From contig CAJFEW010000002.1 of the NCBI GenBank assembly GCA_904374805.1, positions 1 through 64,000 of the forward strand: a stretch of 64,000 bases of DNA. Reading direction: 5' to 3'. The translations under genes were made by a program, and so were the position numbers. Each line of letters starts with the position of its first letter. Position 1 is the first letter of the stretch. This DNA comes from an uncultured Neglectibacter sp. (GTDB lineage Bacteria; Bacillota; Clostridia; Oscillospirales; Acutalibacteraceae). Below the pieces are notes generated by a model. The model had not been told where the DNA came from. It was given only the letters and a program-made list of their open reading frames with translations, and ran no database searches. Below are positions 1 through 8,624 of this stretch, piece after piece.

Positions 1-3
1 GTA

Positions 4-80
4 TGGTGGGGACAACAGGACTCGAACCTGTGACCCCCTGCTTGTAAGGCAGGTGCTCTAACCAGCTGAGCTATGCCCCC
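4..80 (-). tRNA. tRNA-Val (anticodon UAC)
   Basis: The reverse strand from 80 to 4 folds as a complete cloverleaf. The acceptor arm pairs GGGGGCA with TGTCCCC, followed by discriminator A and an encoded CCA end. The anticodon stem CCTGC/GCAGG closes the seven-base loop CTTACAA, whose central triplet TAC reads valine GUA (and probably other GUN) codons. The T-arm carries GGTTCGAACC. A strong promoter lies just upstream on the same strand, so it can be transcribed independently of hslO. Confidence 0.97.
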
Positions 81-126
81 ATAAGCCCTTCACACATTTC
101 TGTTCGCTTCATCAGCGACGTTCTAT

Positions 127-155
127 ATCTTACACGATTTGGTCGAATTTGTCAA
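127..155 (-). promoter_or_regulatory. Promoter of tRNA-Val
   Basis: On the minus strand a perfect TTGACA -35 box (150-155) is followed 17 bp later by TAAGAT (127-132). Transcription would start near 120, about 40 bases before the mature tRNA 5' end. This is a sigma-A-type promoter read by eye. Confidence 0.75.
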
Positions 156-174
156 GCGGTTTTTTAAAATATTT

Positions 175-1080
175 TCAAGAAATATTTCGATCCTTATTTG
201 CGGCTTGTTTTGCAAGCTCTGCGATCTCCTGCTTGGTGAAAATATACTTCTTGTTGCAGTAGTGGCAAACGGTCTCCACCTGCTCCCGTTCGTCGCCATG
301 AAGGCTCAAAAGTTCCTTTGCGCCTAAGGTGAGCAAGCCGCGGGCAAAGCGCTCTTTGCTGCAGTTGCAGGCATAGTATACTGGGGCCTGGTCTAAAATC
401 TCCACTTCAAAGCCCTGTAATGCAGCGCGGCACATTTCTTCCGGCCCCATGCCTTTTGCTAGCATGGTAGTGACAGAGTCTAGCTCGGCAATGTTGCGCT
501 CTAATTGCTCTAAAGCAGCGTTGTCTGCCCCAGGCAATGCCTGGATCAACAACCCGCCGGCAAGCATAGCTTCCCCACCTGTTTTGTCAACCAACACACC
601 CAAAGCGCAAACAGTGGGAATCTGTTCGCTGCTGGCAAAATAATTGGTCAGATCCTCCGCAATTTCACCACTGACAAGCTCCACTTGCCCCACATAAGGA
701 TCCCCTTCCCCTACGTCGCGAATCACAGCGAGACGGCCCTGGTTGCCTACACCGCCCCCCACATCGATTTTACCGTTGGGTTTTAAAGGCAGTTCTACCT
801 CGGGGTGATCTACGTAGCCCCGGACGTTGCCGTGACTGTCAGAAATGGCCACCAAATTGCCCAAAGGCCCCCCGCCATTGACTTTCAAAGTGAGAGAAGC
901 TCCCTCCGTCTTCAGCAAGTTTCCCATCAGGGAGGCGCCCGTCAAAAGCCTCCCTAAAGCAGCGCAGGAAGTCTTGGTAAGCCCATGAACTTTTTGGGCC
1001 GTATACACAATTTGACTGGCATCTATAGTGGAAGCCATCAGACTGCCGTCCGAGGTAATAGTACGTAAAATCTTATCCAT
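175..1080 (-). CDS. hslO: Hsp33 redox-regulated chaperone
   Basis: Cytoplasmic holdase chaperone that is switched on when oxidative stress strips zinc from its C-terminal cysteines and unfolds the linker. At 301 residues it has the family's normal length. The diagnostic zinc site is complete: CNC at residues 238-240 and CHYC at 272-275 (CxC-X31-CxxC). The N-terminal chaperone domain opens MDKILRTIT and contains the Gly-rich KVNGGGPLG stretch. It is the last gene of a minus-strand run yerC - methyltransferase - hslO, nine bases after the methyltransferase stop. The tRNA-Val promoter lies just past its end. Confidence 0.95.
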   Translation of the reverse strand: MDKILRTITSDGSLMASTIDASQIVYTAQKVHGLTKTSCAALGRLLTGASLMGNLLKTEGASLTLKVNGGGPLGNLVAISDSHGNVRGYVDHPEVELPLKPNGKIDVGGGVGNQGRLAVIRDVGEGDPYVGQVELVSGEIAEDLTNYFASSEQIPTVCALGVLVDKTGGEAMLAGGLLIQALPGADNAALEQLERNIAELDSVTTMLAKGMGPEEMCRAALQGFEVEILDQAPVYYACNCSKERFARGLLTLGAKELLSLHGDEREQVETVCHYCNKKYIFTKQEIAELAKQAANKDRNIS

Positions 1081-1088
1081 ATATGTTT

Positions 1089-1835
1089 TTACCTTTCCTG
1101 TTTCCTTGCAGCGTAAACGAGCCTTTGACTGTGGGCAGTAGGCGGGCGAAAAGAGAGCTCGTCAAACACTTCCACTTTATCAAAGCCTGCCTTAAAGAGC
1201 CGGTCTAACACCTCTTCCGTAGGGTAGGCTCGCTCCGAAAAACGTTCTGTACTGCGAACATACAAGTTGTTTTCCGGTTCAAAAAAATCCAGTTGAATAT
1301 CTACCTTGCCATCTTTGTGGCACCGATTTTGCCAAACACAATATACGTGCTCTGTATCGTATACATAGGTTTCATTGCCCAAAATTACTTGGTGCTTATA
1401 CAGGGTATTCATGTCAAAGAGAAAATATCCACCCGGGTTCATAAAGAAAGATACCCTCTCAAAGACCCGTTGCAGTTCCTCTCCGTTTTTTAGATGATTC
1501 AAACTATCTAAAGTACACAAAACCGTATCTACTGTGCCATACAGGTCGATGGATTGCATGTTTTGGCATAAGAACAAAATGTCTGCTCCCGCCTCTGCAC
1601 ACTTGGTACGGGCCTCGGAGAGCATCTCCACAGAGCCATCGATACCGTAAATATCCACACCGCGCCGGTATAGCTCCAACGTCAAGGACCCCGTCCCGCA
1701 GGCAAGATCCAACGTTAAGCCGGGAGAGTGTCCCAAACGCTGCAGCAAGTCCAGCAAATAATCCGCTTGGCGAGCGTACGCCACGTTGGACGTCAGCTCG
1801 TCGTAATACTGAGCAAAGACCGAATAGCTTCGCAT
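1089..1835 (-). CDS. Class I SAM-dependent methyltransferase
   Basis: A 248-residue small-molecule-type methyltransferase. SAM-binding motif I reads LDLACGTGSLTLEL (about residues 40-54), followed by the acidic residue in YGIDGS that contacts the ribose. The segment DTVLCTLDSLNHL corresponds to motif IV. The start ATG at 1835 gives the family-typical MRSYSVFAQYYDEL; an upstream in-frame extension would overlap yerC by nearly 50 bases, so I reject it. It follows the yerC stop by a single base, which implies translational coupling. The substrate cannot be deduced from sequence. Confidence 0.88.
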   Translation of the reverse strand: MRSYSVFAQYYDELTSNVAYARQADYLLDLLQRLGHSPGLTLDLACGTGSLTLELYRRGVDIYGIDGSVEMLSEARTKCAEAGADILFLCQNMQSIDLYGTVDTVLCTLDSLNHLKNGEELQRVFERVSFFMNPGGYFLFDMNTLYKHQVILGNETYVYDTEHVYCVWQNRCHKDGKVDIQLDFFEPENNLYVRSTERFSERAYPTEEVLDRLFKAGFDKVEVFDELSFRPPTAHSQRLVYAARKQER

Positions 1836-1836
1836 A

Positions 1837-2139
1837 TTATTCCTCAGATTTCTGTTCGTCCAACCGTTTGAAAACCAGGGCATAGCCGTCGCTTCCGTAA
1901 TTCAAGGAACGATTGACACGGCTGATTGTTGCAGTGGACGCCCCTGTCTCTGCCACAATATCGCTGTAGACTTGTTTGTGGCTGAGCATGTGTGCTACCG
2001 CCAGACGCTGAGACATGGCCTTCAGTTCGGGAACTGTGCATAAGTCATCAAAGAAACGATAACACTCTTCTGGCGTTTCTAGCGCCAGGACGGCTTGAAA
2101 GAGAAAATCTACATTTTTATCATGAAGCTTACCGTTCAT
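1837..2139 (-). CDS. yerC: YerC/YecD-family TrpR-related DNA-binding protein
   Basis: A 100-residue protein of the TrpR/YerC/YecD superfamily (TIGR02531 type). It is all-helical with a predicted helix-turn-helix in VYSDIVAETGASTATISRVNRSL, where the ATISRVNR segment would be the recognition helix. Bacillus relatives are called YerC; the regulated targets are generally unknown, so a regulatory role here is inference. It starts the short operon yerC - methyltransferase - hslO. GAAAGGATG precedes the ATG. Confidence 0.9.
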   Translation of the reverse strand: MNGKLHDKNVDFLFQAVLALETPEECYRFFDDLCTVPELKAMSQRLAVAHMLSHKQVYSDIVAETGASTATISRVNRSLNYGSDGYALVFKRLDEQKSEE

Positions 2140-2216
2140 AGTTTACGCGCATCCTTTCTGCTCGCTTTATGCTTTAAAAGCTTAGCATAAAAAAGCTAAA
2201 AAGTAAACAGAGAAAT

Positions 2217-3512
2217 TTAGATATCGTTGCGGACCAGGTCTTCGTACGTTTCCCCTTTGATCACGATGCGGGAAGTCCCCTGAGACACCATAATACAGGC
2301 AGGCTTCAGGTTCCGATTGTAATTGGAAGCCATCGAATAATTGTATGCTCCTGTAGACAAAACCGCCAAGATATCCCCTTCCTGCGGGTGCTGGATGGCA
2401 GTGTGCTCTTGGATCAAATCCCCGCTTTCGCAGCACTTGCCTGCAATGGTTGCCACATAGTCTGCAGGTTCTCCTGCCCGGTTGGCCAGCAAGCAGGTGT
2501 AATCCGAGTGATACAGCGCATAACGGGGGTTGTCAAACATTCCGCCGTCAATGGCAACGTAGTTGCGAATTCCTGGAATCTCCTTAATGGTTCCCACTGT
2601 GTACAACGTGATACCGGCCTCACCTACCACAGAGCGGCCGGGCTCAATATAAATATAAGGAAGGTCCATCTGCAGTTCCTCGCAGGTTTTATGCACGGCA
2701 GCGGACACAGCTTCCATATACTCTTCGTAAGGGACAGCGTGATCCTGCTCTGTGTAATGAATACCGAAGCCTCCCCCCAAATTTAAGAAGGTGAAAACAA
2801 TGCCCAGTTCCTTTCGAACCTGGTCAAAAAAGTGCAACATCACTTCCGCCGTATGGACGAAAGGCGTTTTCTCTAAAATCTGAGATCCAATATGGCAGTG
2901 CAGGCCTTTGACAACCAAGTGAGACATCTCTTTTGCCTGGCGGAGCGCCTCCATGGCTTCTCCGCTCTCCAGGTCCAAACCGAATTTGGAATCAATCTGG
3001 CCTGTGCGGATAAATTCATGGGTGTGGGCGTCAATTCCAGGTTTGATCCGCAAAGAAACTTCCACTACAACGTTGTGTTCACTTGCGATTTTTTCCACCT
3101 TGTGCAGTTCGGACAAGTTGTCAACCACAATATCGCCTACGCCATTTTCTATGGCAAAGGTTAACTCTCCCAGGGATTTGTTATTTCCCTGGAAATGAAT
3201 GTGGGAAGCGGGAACGCCGGCTTGCAGCGCCGTATACAGCTCTCCGCCGGAAACCACCTCCACGTCCATTCCCTCACTGCGGACAATCCGATAGATCTCC
3301 TTGCAGCTAAAGGCTTTGCTGGCATAAATTGGTTTTCCCTTACCGCTGTAATTCTTTTCAAACGATGTCACATAGCGGCGGCAGTTCTCCCGAATGAGAT
3401 CTTCGCTCATCACGTAAAGAGGCGTTCCATATTGTTCCGCCAGCTTTACCGTATCACACCCGCTGATCTCCAAATGCCCCGCTTCATTTACCCTTAGGCA
3501 CTTTGCAATCAC
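2217..3512 (-). CDS. lysA: Diaminopimelate decarboxylase
   Basis: PLP enzyme of the alanine-racemase fold that decarboxylates meso-diaminopimelate to L-lysine, the last step of lysine synthesis. At 431 residues it is typical. The PLP lysine lies in KPIYASKAF (about residue 65). HFQGNNKS, the Gly-rich NLGGGFGIHY and IEPGRSVVGEAG are family signatures, and CCESGDL near the C-terminus supplies the substrate-contacting cysteine. The start is GTG at 3512 behind AAGGAGGATGG. It sits at the end of the clpX-lon-ysxC run, about 20 bp after ysxC, away from the riboswitch-controlled asd-dapA-dapB operon. I see no riboswitch of its own. Confidence 0.96.
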   Translation of the reverse strand: MIAKCLRVNEAGHLEISGCDTVKLAEQYGTPLYVMSEDLIRENCRRYVTSFEKNYSGKGKPIYASKAFSCKEIYRIVRSEGMDVEVVSGGELYTALQAGVPASHIHFQGNNKSLGELTFAIENGVGDIVVDNLSELHKVEKIASEHNVVVEVSLRIKPGIDAHTHEFIRTGQIDSKFGLDLESGEAMEALRQAKEMSHLVVKGLHCHIGSQILEKTPFVHTAEVMLHFFDQVRKELGIVFTFLNLGGGFGIHYTEQDHAVPYEEYMEAVSAAVHKTCEELQMDLPYIYIEPGRSVVGEAGITLYTVGTIKEIPGIRNYVAIDGGMFDNPRYALYHSDYTCLLANRAGEPADYVATIAGKCCESGDLIQEHTAIQHPQEGDILAVLSTGAYNYSMASNYNRNLKPACIMVSQGTSRIVIKGETYEDLVRNDI

Positions 3513-3533
3513 AAGCCATCCTCCTTATTCGTT

Positions 3534-4127
3534 TCAGACCGTTGTATGTGCGGTCACAGCTTCTTCCAGGACCTTTTTCAATTGGTCCAATCCCGTTCCC
3601 TTTACAGTGGAAAAGGGAATCCAAGGAATACCCTTTTCCTGAAATAGATTGTCAAAAAAACCAGTTTGTGTTTCGGTTTCTCCCCGATTTAATTTATCGC
3701 TTTTCGTACAGACCACCACAAAGGGAAGCTGAGTCTGATACAGAAAGTCAATCATCTGCAAATCGTCTGCTGTAGGTTTGTGACGCATATCCACTAGCTG
3801 AATCACGAGAGCAATGTTCCTGCCAGGTTCAAAATATCCCTCTACCAAAGAGGCCCAACGCTGCTTTTCTTTCTGAGACACACGTGCATACCCATAGCCG
3901 GGCAGATCCACCAAACGGCATTCCGGTAGACGGTAAAAGTTGATGGTGGCGGTCTTTCCCGGCGTAGCGCTTACACGAGCCAAAGCTTTGCGCTGCACTA
4001 AGCGATTGATGAGCGAGGACTTTCCCACATTAGATTTGCCCGAAAAAACCACTTCTGGCAGATTACTCTTCGGCAGTTGGTCTTTTCGTCCGGCGGCTAG
4101 TTCAAAATTTACATTCTGAAAATTCAC
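3534..4127 (-). CDS. ysxC: Ribosome biogenesis GTP-binding protein YsxC/EngB
   Basis: Essential GTPase for late assembly of the 50S ribosomal subunit. At 197 residues it has the normal length. Motifs are clear: G1 GKSNVGKSS (about residue 30), the G2 threonine region GKTATINFY, G3 DLPGYGYA and G4 CTKSDKL. It starts with GTG at 4127; the Shine-Dalgarno GAGGAG overlaps the lon stop codon, so lon and ysxC are probably translationally coupled. A lon-ysxC neighbourhood is common in Firmicutes. Confidence 0.95.
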   Translation of the reverse strand: MNFQNVNFELAAGRKDQLPKSNLPEVVFSGKSNVGKSSLINRLVQRKALARVSATPGKTATINFYRLPECRLVDLPGYGYARVSQKEKQRWASLVEGYFEPGRNIALVIQLVDMRHKPTADDLQMIDFLYQTQLPFVVVCTKSDKLNRGETETQTGFFDNLFQEKGIPWIPFSTVKGTGLDQLKKVLEEAVTAHTTV

Positions 4128-4137
4128 AACGAACTCC

Positions 4138-6573
4138 TCAATCCACGTATTGATACAATTCCGGCCCCTGCTGCCGTTTGGCAGGTAAATCCTCCGGCAA
4201 TTTCACGGTGTCGTTGGAAACAGGCCGAGGCATATGCAGCAGAGCAGTTTCCAACACGGTGTCTACACGCTTTACGGGAATGAATTGCACGTGTTTCTTT
4301 ACAACCTCATCCACTTCAGCCAAGTCCGGTACATTGTCCGCCGGAATGAGTACCGTTTTCATTCCGTTTTTAAACGCAGCCATGGACTTTTCTTTGAGGC
4401 CCCCAATGGGAAGAACCCGCCCTTGCAACGTTATTTCCCCGGTCATGGCTACATCATGGCGTACAGGGATTCCGCAAAGAGCGGAAGTGATCGCCGTTGC
4501 CATGGCAATGCCTGCGGAAGGACCATCTTTTGGCACGGCCCCCTCTGGTGCGTGAATATGGATATCGCACTTCTCGTAAAACTTGGGAGAGATTCCCAAA
4601 GCTCCCGCACGAGTCCGAATGCAGGTGATAGCGGCGCCCGCAGATTCTTTCATCACATCGCCCAAAGAACCGGTCAGCTGAATTTTGCCGGTACCTTCCA
4701 TCACGGCAACTTCAATTGGTAAAAGTTCGCCGCCCACGCTGGTCCATGCCAATCCATTGACAAGCCCAATGGTGTCCTCGCCGGACAGCTGGTCTTTTGT
4801 GAACTTCCGGGGCCCCAGCAGGCTTTCCAGATTGTCCGGCTTTACTGTGTAACAGGTGAACTCCGGGTCTAGCACAATCATCTTTGCCACTTTTCGGCAG
4901 ATAGCTCCAATGGTGCGCTCTAACGTACGCACACCTGCCTCGCGGGTATAGCCTTCAATCAGTTCTTTTACCGCTGTTTTGCTGAACTTTAACTGGGACG
5001 GTTCAATCCCGTGTTTTTTCAGCTGCTTTCGGATCAGATGCCGTGTGGCAATCTTCATTTTCTCCTCCAGCGTATAACTTCCCAGCTCAATGAGATCCAT
5101 ACGGTCGTAGAGAGGACCAGGAATTCTGGAGGAGTCATTGGCCGTGGTAATAAACAGCACATTGCTCAGGTCGAAGGGCATGTCAATATAGTGATCCGTG
5201 AACTCCGCGTTCTGTTCTGGATCCAACACCTCTAGCAGGGCTGACGCAGGATCTCCTTTGAAGTTCTGCCCCAGTTTGTCGATCTCGTCCAGCAAGATCA
5301 AAGGATTGTTCACACCCGCTTGTTTTACCGCGCTGATTATTCGGCCCGGCATAGACCCCACGTACGTTCTGCGATGGCCCATAATCTCCGCCTCATCGCT
5401 AACGCCGCCCAAGGAGACACGAACATACTTCCGCCCCGTCGCTTCAGCAATGGAGCGTGCAATGGAAGTTTTTCCAACTCCCGGAGGGCCTGCAAGACAG
5501 ATAATCTGACCGGATTGTTTAGGGGTCAGGCACTTCACTGCCAAAATTTCAATAAAGCGTTCCTTCACCTTTTCCAGACCGTAATGATCCCGGTCCAAAA
5601 TTCTCTGAGCGCGCTTTAAGTCCAGCTTTTCTTTCGAGGACTTTTTCCAAGGAAGTTCCAGGCAAGTGTCCAAATACATCCGGATCACGCTTGCCTCATG
5701 GGATCCGTACGGCATCCGAAACAGTTTGTCGCACTCCTTTAACAGCTTGTCCTCACAAGTCTTTGGCAGCCCTAAAGCCAACACCTTTTGCCGGAGCTCG
5801 TCTGCCTCTTGCTGAGGATTGTCATCCTCCCCCAGCTCGCTGGTAATCGCACGGAGCTGCTCTTTCAAAAAATATTCCCGTTGATTTTCGTCAATTTGCG
5901 CCTGCGCTTTTTGGTTGATCTCATTTTCCACAGAAAGAATTTTGATTTCTTCTGTAAGAATATCGATCAATTTTTGAATACGTTTTAAGGGGCGCAGTTC
6001 ATCTAGAATGTACTGCTTCCGTTCAAAGTCAATGGAAATATTGGAAGCGATGTAATCCGCCAGCCTTCCACAATCCTTTTCCTGCAATACGCCCAACAGC
6101 ACATCTGGAGGCACATGCTTAAACAGACGCAAGTACTCGTCAAAACGGTCGTGGATTACGCGAAGCAGCGCTTCGGATTTATAGGTTTTCTTGTAAGTGA
6201 GAATGGGGCATTTTTGAATGTTGCCTACCAAGTAGGGGTCCTCTTGCAGAAGCGACACAATTTCACCCCGGCACACACCCTCCACATGGAGTTTCACCCC
6301 TTCTTCCGAGTGATGAACCACTTGCTTGATTCGGGCAATTACCCCAATTTTGTACAAATCGTCTCCCGTGGGTTCCCCGTCGGAGAGATCTACTTGGGAA
6401 ACCAAGAAAATCAAGCGGTCGCTGGAGAGAGACTCCGTCACTGCAAGAATGGATTTCTTCCGGGCAACGTCAAATTGCAGCATCATCCCAGGGAAAAAAA
6501 CCATGCCGCGCACAGCTAAAATGGGCAATACCAACTCGTTTTCAATGGGGGTATTTTCGTCAATTGTTTGCAT
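4138..6573 (-). CDS. lon: ATP-dependent Lon protease (LonA)
   Basis: Cytoplasmic AAA+ serine protease that degrades misfolded and regulatory proteins. At 811 residues it shows the full LonA plan. An N-terminal substrate-binding domain begins at ELVLPILAVRGMVFFPG. The AAA module has Walker A GPPGVGKTS, Walker B ILLDEID and sensor region FITTAND. The C-terminal S16 protease domain has catalytic Ser686 in KDGPSAG and the lysine in GGLKEK (727-729). It is transcribed from the clpX side and followed by ysxC. A hairpin between clpX and lon (6598-6635) may attenuate read-through. Confidence 0.97.
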   Translation of the reverse strand: MQTIDENTPIENELVLPILAVRGMVFFPGMMLQFDVARKKSILAVTESLSSDRLIFLVSQVDLSDGEPTGDDLYKIGVIARIKQVVHHSEEGVKLHVEGVCRGEIVSLLQEDPYLVGNIQKCPILTYKKTYKSEALLRVIHDRFDEYLRLFKHVPPDVLLGVLQEKDCGRLADYIASNISIDFERKQYILDELRPLKRIQKLIDILTEEIKILSVENEINQKAQAQIDENQREYFLKEQLRAITSELGEDDNPQQEADELRQKVLALGLPKTCEDKLLKECDKLFRMPYGSHEASVIRMYLDTCLELPWKKSSKEKLDLKRAQRILDRDHYGLEKVKERFIEILAVKCLTPKQSGQIICLAGPPGVGKTSIARSIAEATGRKYVRVSLGGVSDEAEIMGHRRTYVGSMPGRIISAVKQAGVNNPLILLDEIDKLGQNFKGDPASALLEVLDPEQNAEFTDHYIDMPFDLSNVLFITTANDSSRIPGPLYDRMDLIELGSYTLEEKMKIATRHLIRKQLKKHGIEPSQLKFSKTAVKELIEGYTREAGVRTLERTIGAICRKVAKMIVLDPEFTCYTVKPDNLESLLGPRKFTKDQLSGEDTIGLVNGLAWTSVGGELLPIEVAVMEGTGKIQLTGSLGDVMKESAGAAITCIRTRAGALGISPKFYEKCDIHIHAPEGAVPKDGPSAGIAMATAITSALCGIPVRHDVAMTGEITLQGRVLPIGGLKEKSMAAFKNGMKTVLIPADNVPDLAEVDEVVKKHVQFIPVKRVDTVLETALLHMPRPVSNDTVKLPEDLPAKRQQGPELYQYVD

Positions 6574-6597
6574 GTTTATGTACTCCTAAATACCAGC

Positions 6598-6635
6598 AAA
6601 AGGCTGGGACCGGGATAAGCCGGTAACAGCCTTTT
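6598..6635 (-). terminator. Hairpin between clpX and lon
   Basis: The 75-bp gap between clpX and lon holds a two-part inverted repeat: AAAAGGCTG (6598-6606) pairs with CAGCCTTTT (6627-6635), and an inner CCGG stem sits inside. On the minus strand the 3' arm ends CCTTTT, giving a weak intrinsic terminator or attenuator. The stem is symmetric, so it could also simply stabilise mRNA ends. Confidence 0.5.
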
Positions 6636-6647
6636 CCTCTGCAGTTT

Positions 6648-7949
6648 TTATGATACCGAGTCTCTGCGATCCCGCCGCTTAGGTTGGGTAATCTTAATCT
6701 TCACAGGCTTGCGATCTTTGTTGTATACGATCTCCGGATCCGCCCCATTTTCCACCATTTCCTTGGTGATAATCACTTTTTCAATGGTGTAGTCGCTGGG
6801 AGCCTGATACATAATGGGCATCAATAGGTCTTCCATAATGGCGCGAAGACCGCGAGCCCCCGTTTTACGCTCCAGGGTTTTCTGGGCGATGGAGACCAAC
6901 GCTTCATCCGTAAATTCAAGATCTACTTTATCCAGGTCAAAAAGCTTTTTGTACTGATTCACAAGGGAGTTTTTCGGCTCTTTTAAAATGCGAACCAGAG
7001 AATCTTCGTCTAAAGCATTCAAGGCGGTAATCACCGGGATACGGCCCACCAATTCAGGAATCAAACCATATTTCACCAGGTCGTGAGGCGTTACATCCTT
7101 CATCCAGTCAATACGATCCAATTCTTTTTTTCCGTGGACCTCCCCGCCAAACCCCAAGGAGTTGGAGGCAGAACGCTGTTGTACAATTTTTTCGAGACCG
7201 TCAAACGCACCGCCGCAAATGAACAAAATGTTGGAGGTGTTAATGTTGATTGCCTCTTGCTGTGGGTGTTTGCGCCCGCCCTTGGGAGGGACGCTGGCAA
7301 CAGTTCCCTCCAAAATTTTCAGAAGTGCCTGCTGAACGCCTTCGCCGCTTACGTCACGGGTAATCGATTGATTTTCCGACTTGCGGGAAATCTTATCGAT
7401 TTCATCGATATAGATAATGCCCCGCTCCGCTTTGAAAATGTCGTAATCCGCTGCCTGAATAAGCCGCAGCAAGATATTCTCCACGTCTTCTCCCACATAG
7501 CCGGCCTCAGTCAAAGTAGTGGCGTCCGCAATGGCAAACGGCACATCCAACAGCTTAGCCAGCGTTTGAGCAAGATAGGTTTTCCCTACGCCTGTAGGCC
7601 CCAAAAGCAACACGTTGCTTTTGGAAATTTCCACTGCGTCATCGGAAAAATAAATGCGCTTATAATGGTTGTAGACAGCTACCGAAAGTGCCACCTTGGC
7701 AGTATCTTGACCCACCACATATTCATCCAGCTTCTTCTTGATCTCCTGCGGCTTCGGAAGGAGAATGCCCACTTCCTTTTCATCGCTTCTGCCTTTTTTT
7801 AGCCGGTCTTCGTCCTCGATAATGGACATGCACAACCGGACGCAGGCGTCGCAAATATATACCCCTGAGCCGGCAATAAGCCGGTCGGCAACTGCCTGGG
7901 GTTTGCCGCAGAAGGAGCAGCAGATTTCATTGTCGTTCATACCGGGCAT
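6648..7949 (-). CDS. clpX: ClpX, AAA+ unfoldase subunit of ClpXP
   Basis: Unfolds tagged substrates and feeds them to ClpP. At 433 residues it has normal length. The N-terminal C4 zinc domain (CSFCGK near residue 11, CDACVRLC near 34) binds adaptors. The AAA module carries Walker [12 protein letters not shown], Walker [10 protein letters not shown] and the pore loop [14 protein letters not shown] corresponds to the family's R-box region, and an IGF-type ClpP-docking loop is present as LGFGG. The start ATG at 7949 lies behind GGGAGTGGACAG, 18 bp after clpP, so clpP and clpX are co-transcribed. Confidence 0.97.
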   Translation of the reverse strand: MPGMNDNEICCSFCGKPQAVADRLIAGSGVYICDACVRLCMSIIEDEDRLKKGRSDEKEVGILLPKPQEIKKKLDEYVVGQDTAKVALSVAVYNHYKRIYFSDDAVEISKSNVLLLGPTGVGKTYLAQTLAKLLDVPFAIADATTLTEAGYVGEDVENILLRLIQAADYDIFKAERGIIYIDEIDKISRKSENQSITRDVSGEGVQQALLKILEGTVASVPPKGGRKHPQQEAININTSNILFICGGAFDGLEKIVQQRSASNSLGFGGEVHGKKELDRIDWMKDVTPHDLVKYGLIPELVGRIPVITALNALDEDSLVRILKEPKNSLVNQYKKLFDLDKVDLEFTDEALVSIAQKTLERKTGARGLRAIMEDLLMPIMYQAPSDYTIEKVIITKEMVENGADPEIVYNKDRKPVKIKITQPKRRDRRDSVS

Positions 7950-7967
7950 CTGTCCACTCCCTTTCTT

Positions 7968-8549
7968 TTATCGATGCTCGATCACTTTGTCAATCAAGCC
8001 GTACTCCAACGCTTCCTGAGCGGTCATGAAATTGTCCCGCTCTGTATCGCGCTGCACCACTTCCAACGGCTGGCCCGTGCGCTCGGAGAGGATGGTGTTC
8101 AGCTTTTCCTTAACGCGCAAAATGTGATTGGCGTGGATGCTGATGTCCGTGGCCTGGCCCTGCGCGCCGCCGCTGGGCTGGTGGATCATAATTTCACTGT
8201 TGGGAAGGGCAAAGCGCTTTCCTTTCGTGCCTGCCGCTAACAAGAAGGCGCCCATGCTGGCAGCCATGCCAAGGCAGATGGTGGAAACATCGCATTTGAT
8301 GTACTGCATCGTGTCGTAAATCGCCATGCCATCGGTGATAACACCGCCAGGGCTGTTGATATACAGAGAGATGTCCTTTTCCGGATCTTGGCCTTCCAAA
8401 TACAGCAGCTGCGCAACCACTACGCCAGCAGATGCGCTGTTCACTTCTTCGTTCAAAAGAATAATCCGATCATTCAAAAGTCGGGAAAAAATATCGTAGG
8501 AACGTTCTCCTCGGTTGGTTTGTTCAACCACATATGGAACCAAGCTCAT
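7968..8549 (-). CDS. clpP: ClpP, ATP-dependent Clp protease proteolytic subunit
   Basis: Tetradecameric serine peptidase that partners ClpX (adjacent) and ClpC (about 47 kb away in this window). At 193 residues, the catalytic triad aligns exactly with the canonical numbering: Ser98 in GMAASMG, His123 in MIHQPSGG and Asp172 in TERDNF. The N-terminal pore loop region is present. It lies between tig and clpX, a conserved tig-clpP-clpX arrangement. No CtsR box is visible before this gene, unlike clpC. Confidence 0.97.
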   Translation of the reverse strand: MSLVPYVVEQTNRGERSYDIFSRLLNDRIILLNEEVNSASAGVVVAQLLYLEGQDPEKDISLYINSPGGVITDGMAIYDTMQYIKCDVSTICLGMAASMGAFLLAAGTKGKRFALPNSEIMIHQPSGGAQGQATDISIHANHILRVKEKLNTILSERTGQPLEVVQRDTERDNFMTAQEALEYGLIDKVIEHR

Positions 8550-8624
8550 GACGCGCCCTTGCTCCTTTCAAAACATTTTTTAGTATGCGATCAACCAGTA
8601 AGATTTATTCCGGGCTATACCGTT

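Noticed and set aside
2160..2216. A terminator after lysA
   Set aside because: TTATGCT and AGCATAA form a weak stem, but no T run follows on the lysA strand. The interval could equally hold a weak yerC promoter (TTTACT-17-TAAGCT).
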